From: Peterkaempfera podocarpi
Lineage (GTDB): Bacteria; Actinomycetota; Actinomycetes; Streptomycetales; Streptomycetaceae
Reading direction: 5' to 3'
Assembly (NCBI RefSeq): GCF_042466665.1
Contig: NZ_CP162102.1
Span: forward strand, 5,270,001-5,334,000
DNA length: 64,000 bases
Notes under the pieces: generated by a model
What the model saw: the letters and a program-made list of their open reading frames with translations, nothing else
What the model was told of the DNA's origin: nothing
The model's database searches: none
Translations under genes and position numbers: made by a program
In this document: positions 8,362 to 16,894 of the stretch, piece by piece
How positions within the stretch are numbered: position 1 is the first letter of the stretch
Layout of the letters: every line of letters begins with the position of its first letter

Positions 8362-10848
8362 ATGGGACATTCCGTGATGCCCGCCTCCGAGGATGCGCCG
8401 TGCGCCGAACTGCCCGATCCCTTCGGTGGCCCTCAGGCGGCCACCGCGGTGATCGGCGCGGACGGCACCGTCACGGCCTGGAGCAGGCAGGCCCAGTGGC
8501 TGCTGGGCTTCTCCGCCCGGGAGGCCGTCGGGCGGCTGGCGACGGAGTTCCTCTCCCTTCCCCAGGGTGCCGACCCCGGACGTACGGCGGCCCGGATGCG
8601 GGTCCGCGAGGGCTGGGAGGGGCTGGTCGAGGCCAGACGGCGGGACGGCGCAGCAACCAACCTGGAAGTGCGGCTGGTTCCGCTGACCCGGGCGGACGGC
8701 GAACGCAACTGGCTCGCCCTGGCGAGTGACACCCGGACCTCCGTCCAGGACCTCACCCGCCCGATGCTGCGCCACTTCTTCACCGGCTCCCCGCTGGGCA
8801 TCGGTGTGGTCGACACCGAACTGCGCTGCGTCTGGATGAACGACGCACTGGCGCGGAGCGCCGGGATCCCCAGGAATCAGCGGATCGGCAGGCGGATCAG
8901 CGACGCCCAGCCGGGCCCGGACGCCGAGCGGCTGGAACGGGTGATGCGGCGGGTGCTGGAGAGCGGCGAGGCCCTGGTCGACGACGAGTACCAGGGCACC
9001 AGCCCCCTGTCGCCCGGTGGGATGGACCGCTGCTGGTCGGCCTCCTACTTCCGGCTCGAGGACTCCGTGGGGCAGCCGCTCGGCGTCTGTTACGTGGTCA
9101 TGGACATCACCGACCGGCGGCAGGCCCAGCACCGGCTGGCCCTGCTGAACGAGGCCTCCCTCTGCATCGGCAGCACCCTGGACGTCCGCCGCACCGCCCA
9201 GGAGCTCGCCGAGGTCGCGGTGCCGCGGCTGGCCGATGTCGTCATGGTCGACGTACTGCCGTCGGTGCTCGCCGGTGAGGAGCCGGCGCCCGGGCCGCTG
9301 GCCGGCGACACACCGCTGCGCCGTGCCGCACAGCACTCGCTGCGCGGCGGCTGCCCCGAGTCCCCCGTCGAGGTCGGGGAGACCGTGGCCTTCACCCCGG
9401 GCTCGCCCGGCGCCTACTGCCTGACCGAGGGCCGCGCCTTTCTGCAGGCCGACGTCGGCCACGCCCGCTGGCTGGAGGACGATCCGGTACGCGCCGCCAA
9501 GATCCGCGAGTTCGGGGCCTTCTCCTCGCTCTGGCTGCCGCTCCGCGCCCGCGGCGTCACCCTCGGCGTCGCCACCTTCGTCCGGCAGTCGGACGAACGG
9601 GCCCCCCTGGACGACGACGACCGGCTGCTCGCCGAGGAGTTCGTGGCGCGGGCGGCGCTCTGTGTCGACAACGCCCGCCGCTTCACCCGGGAGCACACCG
9701 CGGCCCTCACCCTGCAGCGCAGTCTGCTGCCGCACCGGCTGGCCGGCCGCACCGCCGTCGAAGTGGCCTCCCGCTATCTCCCCGCCGACGGTCAGACGGG
9801 GGTGGGGGGCGACTGGTTCGATGTGATCCCGCTGTCGGGGGCCCGGGTCGCCCTGGTGGTCGGAGACGTGGTGGGGCACGGCATCGAGGCGGCCGCCGCC
9901 ATGGGCAGGCTGCGCACCGCCGTGCAGACGCTCGCCGACATGGAACTGCCCCCGGACGAACTGCTGGCCCACCTGGACGACCTGGTCGTCCGCCTCACCG
10001 AGGAGGAGGCCGCCACCGCCATTCTCGGCGCCACCTGCCTGTACGCCGTCTACGACCCGGTGACCCTGCGCTGCACCCTGGCCCGCGCCGCCCACCTGCC
10101 CCCGGCCGTGGTGGACACCGACGGCCGGGTCACCTTCCCCGAGCTGCCCGCGGGGCCGCCGCTGGGCCTCGGATCGCTGCCCTTCGAGTCCGCCGAGCTG
10201 CAGCTCGCCGAAGGCAGCCTGCTCGCCCTCTACACCAACGGCCTGGTCGAGCGCCGCCCCGACGGGGACATCGACGTCGCCCTCGGCCGGCTGCGGACGG
10301 CGCTGTCCCAGCCGGACCGGCCGCTGGAGCAGCTCTGCGGAAGGGTGATCCGCTCGGTGCGCCGCGACCGCCCGTCGGACGACGTCGCGCTGCTGCTGGC
10401 GCGCACCCGGGGGCTGGGGGCGGACGAGGTCGCCACCTGGGACCTGCCCGTGGACCCGGCGGTGGTGGGCACCGCCCGGGAGCTGGCCGGCCGGCAGCTG
10501 GAGTGCTGGGGGCTGCCGCAACTGCTGTTCACCACGGAGCTGGTGGTGAGCGAGCTGGTCACCAACGCCATCCGGCACGCGGCCGGCCCGATCCAGCTGC
10601 GGCTGATCCGGCAGGCCGTGCTCACCTGCGAGGTCTCCGACGCCAGCAGTACCACTCCGCGGCTGCGCCATGCCCGTACCACCGACGAAGGAGGCCGCGG
10701 GCTGCTGCTGGTCGCCCAGCTGTCCAAACGCTGGGGAACCCGCCACACCCCCGCCGGAAAGATCATCTGGGCGGAGCAGGCCATCCCCGCACCGGAACCG
10801 GAAAGGGTGGGTTGTACGTCCGAGGTACCAGTCGTCACAGGCGGCTGA
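8362..10848 (+). CDS. PAS/GAF/SpoIIE (PP2C-type) phosphatase with anti-sigma-type kinase domain
   Basis: A soluble protein of 828 residues. Order: PAS domain (about 25-115), second PAS (about 140-255), GAF-like domain (about 270-445), SpoIIE phosphatase (about 450-690; metal-site motifs GGDWFDVIP, GDVVGHG and PSDDVALLL), and a C-terminal HATPase of the RsbW/SpoIIAB type (about 695-810; ELVVSELVTNAIRHA, then DEGGRGLLLVAQLS). Such proteins dephosphorylate anti-anti-sigma factors and can also phosphorylate or bind them, linking signal sensing to sigma-factor release. No membrane segment is seen, so the input is probably cytosolic. ATG 8362 is used; ATG 8377 is about equally possible because GGGA lies 10 bases before it. 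The partner anti-sigma genes are not in the window. Confidence 0.9.
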   Translation: MGHSVMPASEDAPCAELPDPFGGPQAATAVIGADGTVTAWSRQAQWLLGFSAREAVGRLATEFLSLPQGADPGRTAARMRVREGWEGLVEARRRDGAATNLEVRLVPLTRADGERNWLALASDTRTSVQDLTRPMLRHFFTGSPLGIGVVDTELRCVWMNDALARSAGIPRNQRIGRRISDAQPGPDAERLERVMRRVLESGEALVDDEYQGTSPLSPGGMDRCWSASYFRLEDSVGQPLGVCYVVMDITDRRQAQHRLALLNEASLCIGSTLDVRRTAQELAEVAVPRLADVVMVDVLPSVLAGEEPAPGPLAGDTPLRRAAQHSLRGGCPESPVEVGETVAFTPGSPGAYCLTEGRAFLQADVGHARWLEDDPVRAAKIREFGAFSSLWLPLRARGVTLGVATFVRQSDERAPLDDDDRLLAEEFVARAALCVDNARRFTREHTAALTLQRSLLPHRLAGRTAVEVASRYLPADGQTGVGGDWFDVIPLSGARVALVVGDVVGHGIEAAAAMGRLRTAVQTLADMELPPDELLAHLDDLVVRLTEEEAATAILGATCLYAVYDPVTLRCTLARAAHLPPAVVDTDGRVTFPELPAGPPLGLGSLPFESAELQLAEGSLLALYTNGLVERRPDGDIDVALGRLRTALSQPDRPLEQLCGRVIRSVRRDRPSDDVALLLARTRGLGADEVATWDLPVDPAVVGTARELAGRQLECWGLPQLLFTTELVVSELVTNAIRHAAGPIQLRLIRQAVLTCEVSDASSTTPRLRHARTTDEGGRGLLLVAQLSKRWGTRHTPAGKIIWAEQAIPAPEPERVGCTSEVPVVTGG

Positions 10849-10850
10849 TT

Positions 10851-10882
10851 CCGTGTGGGACCGGTCGCCCGGCCCCACACGG
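10851..10882 (+). terminator. Hairpin after the SpoIIE phosphatase gene
   Basis: A nine-base-pair stem (10851-10859 with 10874-10882) with a loop that can itself pair CCGG/CCGG starts 3 bases after the stop codon. Confidence 0.6.
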
Positions 10883-11064
10883 AGGAGGACGCGGAGGGCG
10901 CGCAGGCAGCGGGTAGTCTCTGCACCACATGGATGCCCGCGCACCCGCGCGTCGGCCGGCCGCTGTGGTGCAACCGCCCACCGGGCCCGCGGACCCGGGC
11001 GGGGCGGACAGTGCAACACATCGACATTCGCGGCCCCGACCGCGAAGACCAGGGCGGAGCCGGA

Positions 11065-12450
11065 GTGCGCGACCTCAAGCAGATCGTGAAGGCCTACGAC
11101 ATCCGGGGTGTCGTCCCCGACCAGTGGGACGAGCCCCTGGCCCGTGCCTTCGGTGCTGCCTTCGTCGAGGTCACCGAGGCCACCTCGATCGTCGTCGGCC
11201 ATGACATGCGCCCCTCCTCGCCGGGGCTGTCCCGGGCGTTCGCCGAGGGGGCCACCTCCCGCGGCGCCGATGTGGTCGAGATCGGACTCTGCTCCACCGA
11301 CCAGCTCTACTTCGCGAGCGGCAAGCTCGACCTGCCCGGCGCCATGTTCACCGCCAGCCACAACCCGGCGCAGTACAACGGCATCAAGCTCTGCCACGCG
11401 GGCGCGGCGCCGGTCGGCGAGGGCACCGGCCTCGACACCATCCGTGAGCGGGTGGAGGGCTGGACCGCCGAGGACGGCACCGTCACCATCCCTCCGCGCC
11501 AGGGCGAGCAGGGCACCATCACCAGCCAGGATCTGCTCCAGGCCTACGCGGACCACCTGCTGGGCCTGGTCGACCTCGGCTCCATCCGCCGGCTCAAGGT
11601 CGTCGTCGACGCCGGCAACGGCATGGGCGGCCACACCGTGCCCACCGTCTTCGCCGGGCTGCCGATCGACCTGGTGCCGATGTACTTCGAGCTCGACGGC
11701 ACCTTCCCCAACCACGAGGCCAACCCGCTGGACCCTAAGAACCTGGTCGACCTCCAGGCCCGGGTCAAGGAGACCGGCGCAGACATCGGACTCGCCTTCG
11801 ACGGCGACGCCGACCGCTGCTTCGTGGTCGACGAGCGCGGCGAGCCCGTGTCGCCCTCCGCCATCACCGCGCTGGTGGCCGTCCGCGAGCTGGAGCGGGT
11901 CAAGGCCGACGGTGAGCGGCAGCCCACCGTCATCCACAACCTGATCACCTCCTGGACCGTCCCCGAGGTGGTCCGCGACCACGGCGGCATCCCCGTGCGC
12001 ACCCGTGTCGGCCACTCCTTCATCAAGCAGGAGATGGCCCGGACCGGCGCCGTCTTCGGCGGTGAGCACTCCGCGCACTACTACTTCCGTGACTTCTGGC
12101 GCGCCGACACGGGCATGCTCGCCGCGCTGCACGTCCTGGCCGCCCTCGGCGGTCAGCAGGGCACCCTCTCGGCGCTGGTCGCCGAGTACGACCGCTATGC
12201 CGCGTCCGGTGAGATCAACAGCACCGTCGAGGACCAGGCGGCCCGCACCGCCGCCGTCCGCGCCGCCTACGCCGACCTGCCCGACGTGACGGTGGACGAG
12301 CTGGACGGGCTCACCGTGTCCGGCCCGACCTGGTGGTTCAATGTGCGCCCCTCCAACACCGAGCCGCTGCTGCGTCTCAATGTGGAGGCCCGCTCCGCGA
12401 CCACCATGGAGAAGCTCCGCGACGAGGTCCTCGCGCTGGTGCGCGGCTGA
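11065..12450 (+). CDS. manB: Phosphomannomutase/phosphoglucomutase
   Basis: A protein of 461 residues of the alpha-D-phosphohexomutase superfamily, interconverting mannose-6-phosphate and mannose-1-phosphate (and possibly the glucose pair), which feeds GDP-mannose. The four landmark loops are present: catalytic serine loop TASHNPAQYNGIK (about residues 93-105), metal loop DGDADRC (about 248), sugar loop GEHSAHYYFRD (about 333) and phosphate loop RPSNTEPLLRLNVEA (near 430). I chose GTG 11065 because GGAG lies 5 bases upstream and the conserved start (LKQIVKAYDIRGVV) follows directly; a GTG at 11010 would add 18 residues. A TAGTCT hexamer at 10914-10919 may be the -10 box. It heads the manB/Trm112/SIS/manA group. 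Confidence 0.92.
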   Translation: MRDLKQIVKAYDIRGVVPDQWDEPLARAFGAAFVEVTEATSIVVGHDMRPSSPGLSRAFAEGATSRGADVVEIGLCSTDQLYFASGKLDLPGAMFTASHNPAQYNGIKLCHAGAAPVGEGTGLDTIRERVEGWTAEDGTVTIPPRQGEQGTITSQDLLQAYADHLLGLVDLGSIRRLKVVVDAGNGMGGHTVPTVFAGLPIDLVPMYFELDGTFPNHEANPLDPKNLVDLQARVKETGADIGLAFDGDADRCFVVDERGEPVSPSAITALVAVRELERVKADGERQPTVIHNLITSWTVPEVVRDHGGIPVRTRVGHSFIKQEMARTGAVFGGEHSAHYYFRDFWRADTGMLAALHVLAALGGQQGTLSALVAEYDRYAASGEINSTVEDQAARTAAVRAAYADLPDVTVDELDGLTVSGPTWWFNVRPSNTEPLLRLNVEARSATTMEKLRDEVLALVRG

Positions 12451-12464
12451 CCTCCGGGCCTCCA

Positions 12465-12510
12465 CGACCGGCCGGTGCGACGCACACCCAGCGCGTCGTC
12501 CGGCCGGTCG
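12465..12510 (+). terminator. Hairpin between manB and the Trm112-like gene
   Basis: An 11-base-pair perfect stem (12465-12475 with 12500-12510), extended by seven more pairs after a one-base bulge, starts 14 bases after manB. A TAGGCT hexamer at 12528-12533 could restart transcription for the downstream genes. Confidence 0.6.
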
Positions 12511-12618
12511 GAGCAGGTCCCGGCCGGTAGGCTGAAGAGGCCACCAAAGCACCTTCGGCGTCCCTCTCGCGAGGCCCGGACACCGACGCCCGACCCCTGA
12601 ACCTCGGAGCCGCAGCGC

Positions 12619-12801
12619 ATGAAGCTCGAACCCTTCCTGCTGGAGATCCTCGTCTGCCCCCAGTGCCGCGCCCCGCTCAACGAGGCGGACTACGACGGCC
12701 ACCCCGAGCTGGTCTGCACCGCCGCCGACTGCGGACTGGCCTACCCGGTCCGCGACGGCATCCCGGTCCTCCTGGTCGACGAGGCCCGCCGCCCCGTCTG
12801 A
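12619..12801 (+). CDS. Trm112-family small zinc protein
   Basis: Only 60 residues, from ATG 12619. The pattern ILVCPQCRAPL near residues 10-20 and CTAADCGLAYPVRDGIPVLL near 34-53 gives a four-cysteine zinc knuckle, the hallmark of the Trm112/YcaR-like fold. Eukaryotic Trm112 activates methyltransferases. The role of bacterial homologues is mostly undefined, and the constant neighbourhood with manB and manA in actinobacteria is the main clue here. It lies 75 bases before the SIS gene and is likely cotranscribed with it. Confidence 0.88.
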   Translation: MKLEPFLLEILVCPQCRAPLNEADYDGHPELVCTAADCGLAYPVRDGIPVLLVDEARRPV

Positions 12802-12876
12802 CCCGGCACCCGCCGCCAACGCGCCCCCAGCGGACCGCCCGCCAGGGCCCTCCGCCAACCCCGGAAGGACCGGCGC

Positions 12877-14163
12877 ATGCTCGACGACGCACTGCTCGAC
12901 GACCCGGCGGCGCTGGAGCGCGCCGACACCGGGGGCGCCCTGCTGGCCCTTGCCGGTGCGGGTGCCCGCATCCGCAACGCGCTGAGGCTCGCCGACGAGG
13001 CGGGGCTCGCCCGGCTCCGGCCCGACGGCCGGCCACGTACCGTCCTGGTCGCCGGACAACCCGCCGCACTCACCGCGGCGGGGATGCTGGCCGCCCTCGG
13101 CGGCACCGCATGCCCGGTGCTGCCGCTCGGCCCCACTGCGGCCGCACCCGAGGAGTCCGCCCCCGCCACCGGCCGCGCCGGACTCCTCGACCTGGCCTGG
13201 CATCTGCCCGGCTGGGTCGGCTCCCTCGACCTGCTGGTCACCGCCTCCGCCGACGGCACCGAGCCCGGCCTCTGCGCCCTGGTCGAGCAGGCCTACGTCC
13301 GCGGCTGCTCCGCCGCGGTGATCGCCCCCGCCGGCAGCCCGCTCGCCGAGGCCGCCGTCCAGGCCCGCGCCCTGTTGCTGCCGTACGCGCCCCCCGCACC
13401 CGCCCCGGGCCCGGAGGGCATCGGCGCCGCACCCGAGACCGATCTGCCGCCCGAGGACCCCGGAGCGCTCTGGGCCATCCTCGCCCCGCTGCTCGCGCTG
13501 GCCGGACGGATCGGGATCGCCTCCGTGGAGCAGGGCTCACTGCAGGCCGCCGCCGACCGGCTGGACGAGGTCGCGGTGCGCTGCCGCCCCGCTGCCGCCG
13601 CCTACCTCAACCCCGGCAAGAGCCTCGCCGGGCGGCTCTCCGGGGCACTGCCGCTGCTCTGGGGCGACGGACCGCTCACCGGATCGGTGGCCCGCCGCTT
13701 TGCCGCGCTGCTCGCCGACCGGGCAGGGCAGCCGTCGCTCGCGGCGGTACTGCCGCAGGCCCTCGCGGAGCACCGTGGGCTCTTCGCCGCACGGCTCGGC
13801 GGCGGCAGCGGCGCCGACGACTTCTTCCGCGACCGGGTCGACGAACCCGATCCGCTGCGGCTCCAGGTGCTGCTGCTGCGCCGGGTCGACGAGCCCGCGT
13901 TCGAGGAGGAGCCCGGCGCCGAGGGGCGCTCCGACAGGGGCGAAGCCGGCAACGGTACGCCGCAGGGCCCCCGGGACCGCGATGCCGCGGTGCTCCACCG
14001 CACCGTCGCCCGTGCCCAGCGGCTGGCCGAGGACCACGGGGTGGTGCTGGGCGAGCTCGCCAGCGCACACGGCGACCCGGTGGAGGCCTTGGCCGAACTG
14101 GTCGGCACCACCGACTTCGCCGCGGTCTACCTCGGGCTCGCTGCCGGGACCGGAGCGGCCTGA
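12877..14163 (+). CDS. SIS-domain protein, phosphoglucose/phosphomannose isomerase-like
   Basis: A protein of 428 residues with GGAAGGA ending about 8 bases before ATG 12877. Its layout matches archaeal-type bifunctional phosphoglucose/phosphomannose isomerases: an SIS-like half (about 45-165) and the isomerase C-terminal region (about 200-425, with AYLNPGKSLAGRLSG and the closing FAAVYLGLAAG). The first SIS half lacks a clear Gly/Ser-rich sugar-phosphate loop (the place reads VAGQPAALTAAGMLA), so full activity is uncertain. Between manB and manA, a role in mannose/fructose/glucose phosphate balance, or a regulatory role on ManA, is likely. An Asp/Glu/Gly-rich insert sits at about 345-370. 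Confidence 0.78.
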   Translation: MLDDALLDDPAALERADTGGALLALAGAGARIRNALRLADEAGLARLRPDGRPRTVLVAGQPAALTAAGMLAALGGTACPVLPLGPTAAAPEESAPATGRAGLLDLAWHLPGWVGSLDLLVTASADGTEPGLCALVEQAYVRGCSAAVIAPAGSPLAEAAVQARALLLPYAPPAPAPGPEGIGAAPETDLPPEDPGALWAILAPLLALAGRIGIASVEQGSLQAAADRLDEVAVRCRPAAAAYLNPGKSLAGRLSGALPLLWGDGPLTGSVARRFAALLADRAGQPSLAAVLPQALAEHRGLFAARLGGGSGADDFFRDRVDEPDPLRLQVLLLRRVDEPAFEEEPGAEGRSDRGEAGNGTPQGPRDRDAAVLHRTVARAQRLAEDHGVVLGELASAHGDPVEALAELVGTTDFAAVYLGLAAGTGAA

Positions 14164-14340
14164 CCCGGCCGCCCGGGGAGCCCAATCGACACCTCCAGTC
14201 CGTACTGCCGCCTCGTCACGGACATCTCCTCCTTGCCCGGGCCGGATTTCATCCGCGTCGGTTAGGGTCGTGCATCCGGCACCGGCCCTCCGCCCCCGAC
14301 GCAGCCACCACCTCCGACCCAGGAAGAAGCAGCAGCGCGC

Positions 14341-15545
14341 ATGGACCGCCTTGTGAACACCGTCCGCCCTTACGCCTGGGGCTCCACCACGGCCATCCCC
14401 GCGCTGCTGGGCCGGCAGCCGACCGGCGAACCGCAGGCGGAGCTGTGGATGGGGGCCCACCCCGGCGCACCCTCGCGGATCGACCGTGGCCAGGGGGAGC
14501 GCTCGCTGGCCGAGGTGGTCACCACCGATCCGGAGCGGGAGCTGGGTGCCGCCGTGGTGCAGCGCTTCGGCCCCGGGCTGCCGTTCCTGTTCAAGGTCCT
14601 GGCCGCCGGCCATGCGCTCTCCGTGCAGGTGCACCCGACGCTCGAGCAGGCGCGGGAGGGCTTTGCGGCGGAGGAGGCGGCCGGAGTGCCGCTGGACGCC
14701 CCGCACCGCAACTACAAGGACGCCAACCACAAGCCGGAGATGATCTGCGCGCTGAGCGACTTCGACGGGCTGTGCGGCTTCCGCGCTCCGGCCGAGACCG
14801 CTGACCTCTTCGACCACCTTGGCGTCGCCGCCCTCGCCCCGTGGGCCGCCGTGCTGCGGACCGCACCCGAGGAGCAGGCGCTGCGTACGGTGCTCGCCGA
14901 GGTGCTGGGGGCCGACCGGGACGGACTGGCGACCGTGGCGGGGGAGGTGGCCGAGGCACTGGAGAAGGCGGCGGCCGGTGACGGCCCCTATGCCGCCTCC
15001 TGCGCCGCCTACGCCGGTGCCGCCCAGGACTTCCCCGGCGACCCCGGAATCATCGCCGCGCTGCTGCTCAACCATGTGGTGCTCCGGCCCGGTGAGGCGC
15101 TCTACCTCGGCGCCGGCGTGCCGCACGCCTACCTCAGCGGCCTCGGGGTGGAGCTGATGGCCAACTCCGACAATGTGCTGCGCTGCGGGCTCACCCCCAA
15201 GCACGTGGACGTCCCGGAACTGATGCGGGTGGTGGACTTCTCCGCCACCAGGCCGACCGTGCTGACACCGCAGCCCGTGCCCGGCGCGGACGGTGAGGAG
15301 CTGTACCCCGCACCGGTCGCAGAGTTCCGGCTCTCCCGCTACGTACTGGACGGCACGCCCCGGGCGGTGTCCGGCCGCACCCCGCAGATCCTGCTGGTCA
15401 CCGAAGGCGAGGCCACGCTGGCCGACGCCGCGGGACGGTCCCTGGACCTGACCCGCGGTCAGTCCGCCTACCTGCCGGCCGACGGTGCGGAGGTCACCCT
15501 CGGCGGCAGTGGTGCGTGGTCTTCCGCGCCACCGTCTCGCTCTGA
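14341..15545 (+). pseudogene. manA: Type I mannose-6-phosphate isomerase with a 3' one-base frameshift
   Basis: ManA converts fructose-6-phosphate and mannose-6-phosphate. The zinc-site landmarks are intact: VQVHP (about residues 97-101), NHKPEM (about 129-134) and LGAGVPHAYL (about 256-265), with MANSDNVLRCGLTPKH after them. The frame from ATG 14341 runs to 15708, but its last 60 residues are Arg/Pro-rich and unlike the family. Dropping one position near 15511-15518 (a G seems missing) gives the ordinary ending VVFRATVSL and a stop at 15543-15545, immediately before a strong hairpin. I take 15545 as the true end. The active site lies wholly before the shift, so the product may still work even if the frameshift is real. 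Confidence 0.82.
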
Positions 15546-15593
15546 CCGGCGCGGCGGCGCTCCGGAGCACCACCAGGAGTGCCGCCGCGCCGG
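15546..15593 (+). terminator. Long hairpin directly after the corrected manA stop
   Basis: The arms 15546-15563 and 15576-15593 form 18 pairs (one G-T wobble) around a 12-base loop. The stem starts at the base after the corrected manA stop, which supports that stop. Confidence 0.75.
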
Positions 15594-15704
15594 TGCGGGC
15601 AGATGCCCCCGGCCGCTGGTGCGAGAATGGCGCGCCGTGGCGGGGACGCCCGACGACGAGACCAGCAGGCCCGCAGCGGCCCGGCGGAAGGACAGAACCG
15701 CACC

Positions 15705-16691
15705 ATGAGTGCATCCGGCGGTACCAAGGCGATCGTGGCTGCCCTGAGCGCCAACCTGGCGATCGCGGCGAGCAAGTTCGTTGCGTTCGTCATCACCGGC
15801 TCCTCCTCGATGCTGGCGGAGGCCGTCCACTCCGTTGCCGACTCCGGCAACCAGGGCCTTCTGCTGCTGGGCGGGAAGCGGGCTCAGCGTGAGGCAACGG
15901 AGGAGCACCCCTTCGGCTACGGGCGCGAGCGCTACGTCTTCGGCTTCCTGGTCTCGATCGTGCTGTTCTCGGTCGGCGGCATGTTCGCCGTGTACGAGGG
16001 CTACGAGAAGATCGCCCATCCGCACGCGCTGGAGAGCTGGTACTGGGCGGTGGGTGTGCTGGTGTTCGCGATCGTCGCGGAGGGCTTCTCCTTCCGTACC
16101 GCGATCCGCGAGTCCAACCAGATCCGCGGCTCCCTCGGCTGGTCGCAGTTCATCCGACGGGCCAAGGCCCCCGAGCTGCCGGTGGTGCTGCTGGAGGACT
16201 TCGGCGCGCTGATCGGCCTGGTCCTGGCGCTGATCGGGGTCGGACTGGCGATCGCCACCGACAACGGGGTGTGGGACGGCATCGGCACTCTGTGCATCGG
16301 CATCCTGCTGATCGCCATCGCCCTGGTGCTGGCGGTCGAGACCAAGAGCCTGCTGCTCGGCGAGGCCGCCGGCAAGGAGACCGTCGACGAGATCCGCCGG
16401 GCGATCGTCGACCACGACAGCGTCGCCGGCCTGATCCATATGCGTACGCTCCACCTCGGCCCGGAGGAGCTGCTCGTCGCAGCCAAGATCGCCGTACGCC
16501 ACGACGACACCGCAGGCGATGTCGCCCGTGCCATCGACGCCGCCGAGGCGCGGATCCGCAAGGCGGTGCCGATCGCTCGCGTCATCTACCTCGAACCGGA
16601 CGTCTACAGCGCCGAGGCCGCGGCCGCCGGACCCGATCCGCTGGCCACCCCGGGTGGCCCCGGTCCCGGGTCCGGCTCGACCGCTCACTGA
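15705..16691 (+). CDS. Cation diffusion facilitator family transporter
   Basis: A protein of 328 residues from ATG 15705 with GGAAGGA upstream. It has five or six membrane helices in the first 215 residues and the family signatures SSSMLAEAVHSVADSGNQ (helix 2, metal-binding H and D) and HPFGYGRERYVFGFL. A second metal-site region VVLLEDFGALIG lies near 165-176, and a cytoplasmic alpha/beta domain occupies about 220-310. CDF proteins export Zn, Mn, Co or Fe by proton antiport; the metal cannot be assigned here. The tail is Gly/Pro-rich. It follows manA on the same strand, but the hairpin between them suggests a separate transcript. Confidence 0.9.
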   Translation: MSASGGTKAIVAALSANLAIAASKFVAFVITGSSSMLAEAVHSVADSGNQGLLLLGGKRAQREATEEHPFGYGRERYVFGFLVSIVLFSVGGMFAVYEGYEKIAHPHALESWYWAVGVLVFAIVAEGFSFRTAIRESNQIRGSLGWSQFIRRAKAPELPVVLLEDFGALIGLVLALIGVGLAIATDNGVWDGIGTLCIGILLIAIALVLAVETKSLLLGEAAGKETVDEIRRAIVDHDSVAGLIHMRTLHLGPEELLVAAKIAVRHDDTAGDVARAIDAAEARIRKAVPIARVIYLEPDVYSAEAAAAGPDPLATPGGPGPGSGSTAH

Positions 16692-16705
16692 TCCGCACAG
16701 CCGGC

Positions 16706-16736
16706 CACTGCCCGGGACCCGTGGTCCCGGGCAGTG
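16706..16736. terminator. Bidirectional hairpin between convergent genes
   Basis: A perfect 14-base-pair stem (16706-16719 with 16723-16736) with a three-base loop lies 15 bases after the CDF stop. It could stop transcription from either side. Confidence 0.75.
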
Positions 16737-16799
16737 CCATGCCGGCCGCTGTCTCCCCGACGAGTGCCTCGCCGGGCCGAGCGGTCCGAGCAGGCCCAC

Positions 16800-16844
16800 C
16801 AGTACCAGCAGTTCCAGCAGTTCCAGCACTTCCAGCAGTTCCAG
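16800..16844. repeat. Five tandem 9-base units (CAGTTCCAG type)
   Basis: Units at 16800-16808, 16809-16817, 16818-16826, 16827-16835 and 16836-16844 read CAGTACCAG, CAGTTCCAG, CAGTTCCAG, CACTTCCAG and CAGTTCCAG. They sit in the 203-base spacer between the convergent CDF and signal-peptidase-like genes, outside any supported gene. Their base composition differs from the surrounding GC-rich DNA. Confidence 0.9.
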
Positions 16845-16894
16845 GATCAGCAGGCCGAGGGTGGGCCGGGCCGGCCTGGCCGGACGACTGCTGT

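Noticed and set aside
8035..13203. Open reading frame of over 1,700 codons on the minus strand
   Set aside because: It runs antisense to the SpoIIE phosphatase, manB, Trm112-like and SIS genes, has Gly/Gln/Arg/His-rich composition typical of a shadow frame in GC-rich DNA, and carries no domain.
15546..15708. Extended C-terminus of manA ending in an ATGA overlap with the CDF gene
   Set aside because: The 60 extra residues are unlike the family and the normal ending plus a hairpin exists in the neighbouring frame; the overlap seems accidental.
16800..16844. Possible CRISPR array
   Set aside because: The units are 9 bases and directly adjacent, with no spacers and no cas genes.
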